This document shows positions 40,850 through 50,476 of a stretch of 64,000 nucleotides of DNA, one piece after another (the stretch's first letter is position 1; each line of letters starts with the position of its first letter). The notes beneath the pieces are model-generated. The model was not told the DNA's origin, did no database searches, and saw nothing but the letters and a program-made list of their open reading frames with translations. The position numbers and the translations under genes were made by a program. Origin of the DNA: Mayamaea pseudoterrestris (lineage: Eukaryota; Bacillariophyta; Bacillariophyceae; Sellaphorales; Sellaphoraceae); contig BROI01000035.1 of assembly GCA_027923505.1 (NCBI GenBank), forward strand, positions 62,001-126,000. The letters run 5' to 3'.

Positions 40850-42200
40850 ATGGATCACCCGACATTTGCGACATCTCCTTCGTCGCAGCAGCAGCAGCAG
40901 CAACCAATGGATCCTACATCCGCTGCAGCATCCGACGCCATGTCTCGTCTATCACTATCCGTTGATCCGGATGAAAAGAAGAGTCATATAGCAGCAGCAG
41001 CCAAGGCGTCGCGATCACCAGCTGCTGCAGGAACACGAGCCAACAATGTCGCCAATAATAACATTATTACAGCATCTGCTTCTCGGCCTCATGCCAGCGT
41101 TTCTCCCAAGCAACGCGGAACTGGTCAGCCAGTCTTTTCGGGAGACTCGGGAGAAGGAGAGGAAGACGATGACGACGACGAGGATGATGACGAAGAGGAA
41201 GACCAAGCTGATGAAGACGAGGACAGCTCGGACGTTTCGCCATCCGAGGAGGATGGAAGCTGGATTACATGGTTCTGTTCACTTAGAGGGAACGAATTCT
41301 TTTGCGAAGTGGATGAAGACTATATACAGGTACGTGCGTGCATGATCGACTGGTTTTGCGCGGAGAACTCTTATCCGGAAGTCCTTGAGACACTTGCATT
41401 GTCGCTTCCTCTTGTCGCGCGCCTCTCATCCCATTCGTCTTTTTCCATATTGACTACAGGATGACTTCAACTTGACGGGTCTCAACCTAGTCGTCCCGTA
41501 CTACGACTACGCCCTTGACATGGTCTTGGATGTTGAAATGCCGCTCGAAGACACACTCACGGAGGATCAGCAAGAAATTGTTGAATCAGCGGCAGAAATG
41601 CTGTACGGACTCATTCACGCCCGATATATTGTCACGAGCCGTGGCATGCACGCCATGTACGAAAAGTACAGGATAGCAGCCTTTGGCAGATGTCCGTCTG
41701 TGTTTTGTCAAGGACAACCAGTCTTGCCGGTGGGACTGTCGGATCTGCCGAGGAATTACACGGTCAATGTCTTTTGTCCGCGCTGCCATGGTCTCTTTTT
41801 TCCAAAGAGCACAAGACAGGCCAATATTGACGGAGCGTACTTTGGAACGACATTTCCTCACCTTTGGCTCATGACACATCCGGTAAGTGCACGCGATTGT
41901 TGCTGATGGGTTACAGTTGCGAGTGGATGTCACTGTGGTCGGCTATACTGACGCCATCTTTATCATTCGTGATTATCAAAGGATATGATCCCCCAAAAAC
42001 CAACGCAGACTTATGTTCCAAGATGCTTTGGCTTTAAAGTGAATGACCAGTCACTCTTTTACCTGAATCGCGAGGCGGACCGAGCGTCGTCTTTGCGGCA
42101 GCCGCAGGAAGCGGCTGTCGGTCGTCCGAACGCAAATAGTCGACGGACCAAGCGCACTGGTAGCAGCAATACTCCTACAAATGGTGCTCGACTCAAGTAA
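40850..42200 (+). CDS. CSNK2B: Casein kinase II regulatory (beta) subunit
   Basis: Three exons, 40850-41329, 41460-41882 and 41982-42200 (introns of 130 and 99 nt, both phase 0), 373 aa. The conserved core begins [20 protein letters not shown] and continues [18 protein letters not shown]. The zinc finger has its four cysteines in RCPSVFCQ and FCPRCHGLF, and the end of the core reads PHLWLMTHP. An N-terminal extension of ~130 residues is unusual next to the ~215-aa animal protein: Ser/Ala/Gln-rich with a short poly-Gln, then a solid Asp/Glu tract of about 25 acidic residues just before the core. CK2 beta dimers bridge catalytic subunits and guide substrate choice. The acidic tract could act as a built-in pseudosubstrate or phosphosite cluster (inference). 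Confidence 0.95.
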
Positions 42201-43339
42201 AGTTCATGGCTGACGTTTGGTGCTACCTTTTTGTATTGGAGGTTAATTGCGTGTGTTATTTAAGCTTTCAGAAGACCGGATCTTGTAGAATCATTTTGAT
42301 AGTCGAGATATATGTTTTTCTGGTATATGCTACTAGCTATCTATTCAACACGAAGTGAGCTTGCCACCCCGAACAAAGTAGAGCATATCACGCTCGAACA
42401 ACTACTGTCACTCTCTCCCAAATCTTGGGTTAAAATTCCGAGCAAGCAATTGACTCGATTGTACCACATGTATCATACAGGCAGGCTTTTGAATGACATA
42501 AATACTAAGTAGAAGTATTACAATCGGTTGTCTGACTGCCTGGCTCGTGGCCCAACCCTACTAGGGAGTAAGATTTACTCGTACTACGCAAACGCTTTGC
42601 GTACGTTGTGTTAATCGACGACCGGTCGCATCGGCTGGACGTCTATTGACTGACCCATGCAGTGAGTGACTGCCAATTTAGGATGAAACGGATGCGTCTG
42701 CGTCAATGCCCTTCCTTCCCCTTTGCCACCATCCACCATTTATTGCTTGCCAGGTGATGTTCAAAATTTAACTGCCTTGGGCCGCTTTCCAAAGTTAATA
42801 GCATTGGAAAAACACTGATCACGTTTACTTCAAGCTTGAACACTCGTGTATATAGAAAGATGGAATGGGATAAAGCACAACTCTTTAAAGAAAGCCTGGT
42901 CATAGTCGATGAATATTTCCACAGATGGGTCCCCGATGACTCCCCATCTACGTAGTCGAACCACCTTACACCAACGAATTAATATCAAAGCATCATGCCC
43001 CAAAAAGCCAGTCAAGCTTTATTACCGGATGGGAGGGATAGTTAGAGCATCCTCAACGCGGCGTATCCATTGGGTGCGAAAAGATCCTCAGAAGGTGTTG
43101 GAATGAGGAATGAGGTGAGGATTACCTTGCCTGATGGCCATTTTCATCGGGACCCACTTGTGTGTCTCCTTCTTAATCAGTAAGCATCATCAAGCATCTG
43201 CTACCGTATTCGACGGATCCCACACGACCCAAGAAGCAAGATGAGATGGATAGTACGGTAGGGCATGGCCGAGACTGGAGGCGGTAGGGAAAAAATAATG
43301 AGCCAGCACCCTGCACGGCGCGAGATTCTTCTGGCTCAG
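42201..43339. other. Intergenic region with one hairpin
   Basis: No gene is supported in 1.1 kb. A perfect 8-bp-arm hairpin with a 3-nt loop (TACGCAAACGCTTTGCGTA) lies at 42585-42603. The rest is unique-looking spacer. Confidence 0.4.
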
Positions 43340-43592
43340 CAAGGCAATAGAGTGAAACGAGTGCCAGTGAAAACTACGTCAGAAGGCAATATTGTGAAAC
43401 GAGTGCCAGTGTCAATTACGTCATAAGGCAATAGTATGAAACAAGTGCCAGTGTCAGTTACGTCATAAGGCATTAGTACGAAACGAGTGCCAGTGAAAAC
43501 TGCGTCACGAAGGCAATACTATGAAACAAGTGCCAGTGAGAACTGCGTCACAAGGCCATAGTACGAAACGAGTGCCAGTGAGAACTACGTCG
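43340..43592 (-). repeat. 42-bp minisatellite, array 2
   Basis: Six imperfect ~42-bp units in the reverse orientation to array 1, each with AAGGCAATAGTACGAAACGA then GTGCCAGTGAAAACTGCGTC. The TGACGCAG part of the unit also appears as TGACGTAA and TGACGTAG. The array ends about 150 bp before the ATG of plastid EF-G. Confidence 0.92.
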
Positions 43593-43743
43593 CATCGTTG
43601 ATTGATTTCCGCCACGGAATTTGAAACGTCAGTGACCGACGGAGCCATCGAAATTGTTTGGCTGCGTTGATGGGCTGATTCATCAGATACATTGTGTCGT
43701 CTTGCAGTTAATCAGACGGAGTTTATACACATCAATCATCCTT

Positions 43744-46332
43744 ATGGTGTCGAGTGTGTTTGTTTTGATTGCTGCCCTGGCGGCGGCGACAGTCGATGCC
43801 TTTGCTCCACGATCCTTTGGCGTGCGAATTGAGGTGAGAAGAATTATTTGCTTTCGTCGATCATGCAGTGACGGATCGGTCGGACGAAGAGAGCCAGGAC
43901 GGTTTCGCACGAAGCGACATTCATGATCGCGGCCTAATCCGAAGCATATGCCTTAAATTACTCCACAAATTCACTCCTTCACTTAATATCTTTCAATTTC
44001 TACTTTTGGAAAACGCAGAATGTCGCCTTGAGCATGGCTTCTCAGGAAACTTATGACAAGGCCAAGGCATCTTCGTCCAAACTTCGCGAGATTGATCTCA
44101 ACTTGTACAGAAACATTGGAATTATGGCGCACATTGATGCTGGCAAGACTACGACAACTGAACGTATTCTCTTTTACACTGGAAAGTCTTACAAGATTGG
44201 TGAAGTCCACGAAGGTGGAGCAACTATGGACTGGATGGAACAGGAGCAGGAGCGAGGCATCACCATCACATCGGCTGCCACGACGTGCGCATGGAACGAT
44301 CATCGCATCAACATCATCGAGTGAGTACTACATTACGAACATCGGAGCTTGATACGCAATACGCAAGCAAACGTTGCATATTGATGGTACGATTTCGTTT
44401 CATTTGAAAGCTCATCAAGCTTATTATCCATTTTCGCATCGCAGCACACCTGGTCACGTTGACTTTACCCTCGAAGTCGAACGTTCCCTCCGAGTTTTGG
44501 ATGGCGCCGTGGCAGTCTTTGATGGAGTTGCCGGAGTCGAGCCCCAGACAGAAACGGTTTGGCGCCAAGCCGACAAATACAAGGTTCCCCGCATGTGCTT
44601 TTTGAACAAGATGGATCGTACAGGAGCTGACTTTTACTTTTGCGTGAAGACAATTGTTGACTTGCTGGGAGCCACACCGGCTGTCCTGCAGTTGCCCATT
44701 GGAACCGAGTCAGATTTTTTGGGAGTTGTGGACTTGGTGACCATGGAAGCCATTGTATGGCGTGGCGAGGATTTGGGAGCGTCGTTTGACCGTATTCCGT
44801 TGGCTGAGTGTACTGACATCCCGTTGGTTGATGATGCACTTAAGGCGAGAGCGCAGGAGTGGCATGAGAAGCTCGTCGAGCTGGCTGTCGAACAAGACGA
44901 GGAAGCCTTGATGGAGTATCTTGAAGGCAATGCACCAGACGCAGCCACTTTGAAAAAACTTATCCGAAAGGGAACATTAGCGCTGGATTTCGTGCCTGTC
45001 TTGACGGGAACAGCGTTTAAGAACAAGGGTGTGCAACCCCTTCTTGATGCCGTAGTTGATTACATGCCTTCTCCGTTGGATGTTGAAGCCATCAAGGGTC
45101 TCGATGAAGCTGGCGAAACGCTCGTGCGCTACTCTTCTGATGCCGAACCCTTGTCCGCCCTTGCTTTTAAGGTCGCAACGGATCCATTTGTCGGCACTCT
45201 TACTTTCACACGCATCTACTCTGGTGTTATGGAAACCGGAACATCAGTCTACAACTCGGTCAAGGGTAAGAATGAGCGCATTGGACGAATGCTGCAAATG
45301 CACGCCAATGAACGGACCGAAATCAAGAGCGCTGTCGCTGGAGACATTGTCGCCCTGGTTGGACTCAAGGATACCACCACTGGTGAAACACTTTGCGACA
45401 AGGCAAACGCCTGCATTCTCGAAAAGATGGACTTTCCTGAACCCGTCATCAAGGTTGCGGTTGAACCAAAAACCAAGGCTGATCAGCAGAAGATGTCCGA
45501 GGCGCTCATTCGTCTTGCTGCTGAGGACCCATCGTTCCGTTTCTCTCGTGACGAGGAGACTGGCCAGACTGTCATTGAGGGCATGGGCGAGCTCCACTTG
45601 GAAATTATCGTTGACCGCATGAAGCGTGAATATAACGTTGAGGCAACTGTCGGTGCTCCTCAAGTGTCTTACCGCGAGGCCATCACTCAGAAGGCTGAGA
45701 TTGATTACGTTCACAAGAAGCAGTCGGGAGGTTCGGGTCAATACGCTCGTGTCAAGATTGTCTTTGAACCAAAAGACATGGACGGAGAGGAAGGTTCCAT
45801 GGATTTTGAATTCGAGTCTGCCATCAAGGGAGGAAACATCCCGAAGGAGTACATCCCTGGCGTTCAAAAGGGCGTGGAATCTGTCCTCGGAACTGGTGTC
45901 ATTGCTGGGTACCCAGTGCTCGGTTTGAAGGCCACTCTCACTGATGGTGCATACCACGACGTTGATTCTTCCGTCATGGCCTTTGAGATTGCCGGCCGCG
46001 CTGCCACGCGCCAAGGTTTACGAAAAGCTAAGGCTCGTCTAATGGAACCGCTCATGCAGGTCGATATCACGACACCAGAAGAATACATGGGCGATATTTT
46101 AGGCGACATTAATTCCCGACGAGGCTTGGTCGGTGAACTTGGCGAGCGTGGTAACATCAAGACTGTTTCTGCAAAAGTGCCATTGGCAAACATGTTCCAG
46201 TACGTGAGCACGCTTCGCTCTCTCAGTAAGGGCCGGGCGAACTACTCGATGAAGCTTTCCGCATATGATTTTGTCCCTCCTAACATTGAAGATGAGTTGA
46301 AGAAGGGATTTGTTGCGGCAGAGGAGGACTAA
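43744..46332 (+). CDS. Plastid translation elongation factor G
   Basis: Three exons: 43744-43833, 44019-44320 and 44445-46332 (introns of 185 nt, phase 0, and 124 nt, phase 2), 759 aa. Exon 1 is just the signal peptide and junction ([18 protein letters not shown]), the classic heterokont plastid address. The transit region follows in exon 2. All GTPase motifs are present: [35 protein letters not shown] and [10 protein letters not shown]. Domain IV carries the [14 protein letters not shown] region. EF-G moves tRNA and mRNA through the plastid ribosome. The second intron splits the Asp codon of DTPGH, exactly as in the mitochondrial EF-G gene at 60880. A 42-bp repeat array lies just upstream. 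Confidence 0.95.
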
Positions 46333-46973
46333 AGTGCGATTTCGTGCATCTGGGCGTAGTCTCCATCAACATGCTGCTTATAAGTGTACTAAGATAGAAT
46401 TATGACATAATCGATACTGAATTAATGGTATAATGGTAACAGTACTTGCAAGCCTATGATCCCCATCAGGAAAACCGATGTGCATGGCTCGCACCTTATA
46501 AGCTTCCACTGATTTTCAGCGATTGCGTTGCATCGGCTTGCTCAATTATGATAGGTTGTTTAGGCATACTAATGGATTTGTTCCTTCTCGCTGTCTGTAT
46601 CATACTGTACATTTTTGTGCTCTACTGTACTAGGAGCCATGGAAAATTGTTTATATCTTAACACAGGAGTGTATTCAACGTGATAATATGTCACAGAAGA
46701 TGCAGTTTGAAGTTCGACAACAGCTTTCAGGCGGTGAATACTTCGCCTGCCTTAGTCTCCATCCAGTAGGACAACGCATGTTAGCTAAGGTGAGACGTGC
46801 AGGCGTTCCTGCGACACAATCGTTTCGCACCCACACCAGCGTGCTGCTCATCCATTCACCTTGCTTCACGCAATTCGATTGTCATTTGAAAAAATTGAAA
46901 AGAGGAAAAGCTAAATAACTTGCGCAATTGACGATTGCTTATATAAAGACTGATCTTGTAAGAGCACTAACAA
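46333..46973. other. Intergenic region
   Basis: 641 bp between two co-directional genes. Open frames such as the hydrophobic one at 46446-46661 have no recognisable domain and lie in AT-rich sequence; I see no gene. Confidence 0.4.
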
Positions 46974-49900
46974 ATGAGCTCGGATATGACTCGATTAACG
47001 GAAGGATTGAAGGAGGCGAGCGATGAGGGTCGGAACGACAGCAACGAAACGATGCTTTCATCGGAGGGGTCAAGTGCAGCAGCTGAGTCGTCAGTAGAGG
47101 CAGCGTTACCTTTAGATTTCTTGCAGCGACAACCAAGTGCAGCCGAAGTTTTGGAAGCCGCCTGCAATTATTCTCCTCCGACGACACGGAAAGTCAGGCG
47201 AACGAGTGGAAGACTTTATCCAAGCGTCGATCTTGATGTCGAAGGCGCTCCGAGCGAAAACACGATGAGTGACGAGGAGAAGAAGGAGTCGGCTCAGACA
47301 GACTCAAAACATTCATCAGCCATGGCGATACCTGCAACCTTTTTGACGGACGATTATGAAGTTACGAGTGATCCTTTTGCTTCCTACTCGACTGCAGACT
47401 ATACTTTCGCAACAGCAACAGCAACGTCTCAAGACATCGCCCAGCAAGATCAGTTGAATGATTACGATTCGGAAATGTTGGCCATGAAGCGGGCAGCTGC
47501 TGGCTTGGATGGCGGTGGAAATGGTTTGCAAGACGCTCCCAACCTTCTGCTGGGCGAGTCGGTGCAAGTTTATGATGAAAGGAATCGAGACTATTTTGAG
47601 CATCGAACTCGGGATTTAATAAAATTTACTGGAAGAGACTTATCTCGTGTGTCGCCCCAAGAGACTAAACAAGAGGCTATGAATTTGGCTAGGCGACAAA
47701 GGAATGGGGGCAGCTTACCGATAGAGCAAACGGCACAAGTTCTTTCAATAACTAATTTGGAACCGGTCCATCCATCGGACTTGGTGACTTTATCAGAAAA
47801 CGTGCATGCCGAATTGATCGGTCAAGATTTTTCTCGCATACAAGAGCCTACTTGTGTAGTATCATTGCCAATCATGTCCGTGCAACGTGATGAAGGGATA
47901 CTACAGGCAGATTCGGCGACGGTAGTACCTGGAACTGCCACTGAACAGACTATTGTACCTTTGCCACTTCAACAAGATGCTGCAATGGAAGCGACAGTAA
48001 TTGATAGTGCCCCAATGCCACAGAATGGCGAGGATGGGGAAGTTCCTCTATGGAAGTACTTTGACGCTGAGGAAGCTCAGGTTCTGCACGATGATGCGAC
48101 GACAACCATGTTTAGTTTGTATCAAAACCCTCATGCAGTTGCCATGACTGAGCAAGCAGAGTGTCCGACTGTTTATGAGGATGATTTGATACAACAACAT
48201 CAAGAGGCGCAAGTACTTGCTATCCAGGATGATCAATTTGCGCACCCACTGGAGCTGCTTGACAACGACGCTACGGCAGAACTGGTTGGTGAAGATTATT
48301 CGGCTGTTGCCATACAGCTTGAAGGAGAGCCTGCCATGCCAACTCAGGTCACTGCAACCATGCACAAGGGGAGTTCGAGAGACGGCAATTTACCAGAGGT
48401 GCACGCCACCCTTGTCCAACGCTCAATGAGTTCCGGCTTAATTGCAACGGCCGAAGCCGTACCTTCCACTCTTGATAGCGAACCCAGTTTGGCCATTGGA
48501 ACATCGCGTGACTTGGTTCGTCCTATTGCCACGACGCATGCCTACTCTCGAGTAACTGACCATGTCGCCTTCGACAATCGTGTTGCTTCGCAAAGTGAAC
48601 GCTCTCAATCAGACTTGCACCGCGACAGTCGATATACGAAAAAAACTTCACAAGATGCACTCCATGCTTCAGTCAAGACGTCGCCACACCATTCAGAGAC
48701 TCGAGCTCTAGCCGAAAAGACGATCGAAAGTGAAAGGTCTGACGAGTCCGTTCCTGACTGGATGCAGCTTGAAAATGCCCGCGCCCATTTCGTATCTCCG
48801 CCGCCTCCACAGCGCTTTGGAACATCAGCAGGGCCTGTCGACAGGGAAAATTCATCGCCACCGAATTCTGATCGTGTGGGCAACAGGATTGGGTCGAGCA
48901 TTGCTCGTGGCACTTCGAATGTTATGGAGTCACTTTTTGGCGAGTCAAAACCGCCTTCACTACCCGCCCTGTTGCGGAGAGGAAGCTCTGCCAACACGCC
49001 AGAAGATAGGGCGGCACAATCAGTCCGTCCTAGGACGTTGCTGCCATGGTCTGTTATATTTTCACCTTCGAGTCGTATGTGGGTTGCAACACTCCAAACG
49101 AATCAAAAGGCTCTGGACAGCAATAATGTTGCCGAAGCGAGTCGATCACTCAGAGCCTTTAGTCTTCCGACCGAGAAACAGGCTATTTGTTTGGCCAAGA
49201 GCTGGACGCCTCCACGTATGCTTCCTTTCGGTGAAGCCAAGGCGTGCCACATTGGTCAGACAAAGTTTGCATTGCTGAAGCGACCTTGTCACTGTAAGAA
49301 TTGCGGAGTAGTCGTGTGCCGAGATTGCACCGTTACATGGCCCAGCAAAATGTTGCCAGATACATACAATCGAAAAGACTCGGGAAGCTTAAACGTTTGC
49401 AAATCCTGTGACTGGTTGTGCAACGCGTTCCGACTAGCCTTACTAGAGGGTGATTTTGATCAGGCCGTTGCTCTGGTGGAGACTGGAAATATCAATATAA
49501 ATTCGCCATTTGGCAATGTCAAGGGTGAACTTTTCTTTCCTGTGCATTGCGCTGTCTTGGGTGGTAATATCCAGCTTTTACGTTGGTTGGTTGATGAACA
49601 CTGCTCGCCAATCAAGTCGCTGCGAGTGAGCGGAAAGGCGGGTCAGTCGTCCGGAAAGTACACTCCTATTGTTACGTCGAAAGGTCGATCGCTGCTGGGT
49701 ATTGCCATGGAACTAGGAAATGTCCCGATCGTTCGCTACCTTGTCGTTGAAAAGGGATTATCGCTTGGAAGCGAAAAGGATATCACGCCAGAAATGCTTG
49801 TTTCCAATCTTCAGGCAATTCTCCACTTGATTCCGGCCGATGTTGACATTTCTGCTATCGCTGCTAGGGAACAGCAGACAGCGCAGTCTCCAAACGTTTC

Positions 49901-50192
49901 AGGACAGGAGGATGGTGACAACGCTGAATCGCCTCTGCAAGACGGTAGAAGCCTGAGTCAGGAAGCCCAGAATTATGGCGCTGTCAAAAGTTATAAATCT
50001 CAGGATGAAGACGCCAGTGAAGTACAGTCTGGGAAGCACCAGGACGAGTGTGTCATATGCTTCGACAATCGCATTGACTGTGTTGCCAACCCTTGCGGGC
50101 ATCAAATCATGTGCATGCGATGCGCCTCAAACATTTCGCGCTGCCCTGTCTGCGCCTCCGAGTGCACCTTTTTAAAGGTCTATAAGCCTTAG
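46974..50192 (+). CDS. FYVE-like zinc finger, ankyrin and RING finger protein
   Basis: 1,072 aa, one exon. The N-terminal ~670 residues are acidic and disordered. A linker SVRPRTLLPWSVIFSPSSRM, also seen in the gene at 34693 as IRPRTLLAATVYHNAASNLW, leads into the FYVE-like finger at about 748-815 (KRPCHCKNCGVVVCRDC and LNVCKSC). Ankyrin-like repeats follow (PVHCAVLGGNIQLLRWLVDE and SLLGIAMELGNVPIVRYLVV). The C-terminus is a C3HC4 RING finger at about 1024-1064 (DECVICFDN, NPCGHQIMCMRC, CPVCASEC), so it is probably a ubiquitin E3 ligase. FYVE, ankyrin and RING suggest a membrane-associated ligase on endosomes (inference). The paralogue at 34693 lacks the RING. Confidence 0.88.
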   Translation: MSSDMTRLTEGLKEASDEGRNDSNETMLSSEGSSAAAESSVEAALPLDFLQRQPSAAEVLEAACNYSPPTTRKVRRTSGRLYPSVDLDVEGAPSENTMSDEEKKESAQTDSKHSSAMAIPATFLTDDYEVTSDPFASYSTADYTFATATATSQDIAQQDQLNDYDSEMLAMKRAAAGLDGGGNGLQDAPNLLLGESVQVYDERNRDYFEHRTRDLIKFTGRDLSRVSPQETKQEAMNLARRQRNGGSLPIEQTAQVLSITNLEPVHPSDLVTLSENVHAELIGQDFSRIQEPTCVVSLPIMSVQRDEGILQADSATVVPGTATEQTIVPLPLQQDAAMEATVIDSAPMPQNGEDGEVPLWKYFDAEEAQVLHDDATTTMFSLYQNPHAVAMTEQAECPTVYEDDLIQQHQEAQVLAIQDDQFAHPLELLDNDATAELVGEDYSAVAIQLEGEPAMPTQVTATMHKGSSRDGNLPEVHATLVQRSMSSGLIATAEAVPSTLDSEPSLAIGTSRDLVRPIATTHAYSRVTDHVAFDNRVASQSERSQSDLHRDSRYTKKTSQDALHASVKTSPHHSETRALAEKTIESERSDESVPDWMQLENARAHFVSPPPPQRFGTSAGPVDRENSSPPNSDRVGNRIGSSIARGTSNVMESLFGESKPPSLPALLRRGSSANTPEDRAAQSVRPRTLLPWSVIFSPSSRMWVATLQTNQKALDSNNVAEASRSLRAFSLPTEKQAICLAKSWTPPRMLPFGEAKACHIGQTKFALLKRPCHCKNCGVVVCRDCTVTWPSKMLPDTYNRKDSGSLNVCKSCDWLCNAFRLALLEGDFDQAVALVETGNININSPFGNVKGELFFPVHCAVLGGNIQLLRWLVDEHCSPIKSLRVSGKAGQSSGKYTPIVTSKGRSLLGIAMELGNVPIVRYLVVEKGLSLGSEKDITPEMLVSNLQAILHLIPADVDISAIAAREQQTAQSPNVSGQEDGDNAESPLQDGRSLSQEAQNYGAVKSYKSQDEDASEVQSGKHQDECVICFDNRIDCVANPCGHQIMCMRCASNISRCPVCASECTFLKVYKP

Positions 50193-50476
50193 TTCTGCTG
50201 TTGCTCGTGAAATAGTCTTTCTTCTTGTATAATAATATGTTCACTGCGTCACGAGTACTACTTGTACGTATGCTATTGGTACAATACTGTACCGCAAGCT
50301 GTGTATACGGTACCGGTAGGGTAGCTGGACCGCTCCGTGACGTACCGGTATTCAAGCGTGACGATAACCGAAGTTGATCTTGGAAATTCGACCGCCCATA
50401 ACACAACGCACCTTTCCCATCAATTTTTCCAGACCCCACACAAGGGAAAGCATTTCTTTGTGATTAGCTTTGCAGT
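50193..50476. promoter_or_regulatory. Intergenic region with two TACCGGTA palindromes
   Basis: TACCGGTA occurs at 50311-50318 and 50343-50350, 24 bp apart, 120-165 bp before the ATG at 50477. GTACGTATGC and ACTGTACCGCA words surround them. Confidence 0.5.

Noticed and set aside
41145-41245. Acidic GAC/GAG run as a possible low-complexity artefact
   Set aside because: It is in frame with the CK2 beta core and the exon joins correctly, so I keep it as coding.
45244-46014. 256-codon open frame on the minus strand
   Set aside because: Lies wholly antisense to the conserved body of plastid EF-G.
46446-46661. Small hydrophobic open frame
   Set aside because: AT-rich spacer; hydrophobicity follows from T-rich codons, and no conserved pattern is present.
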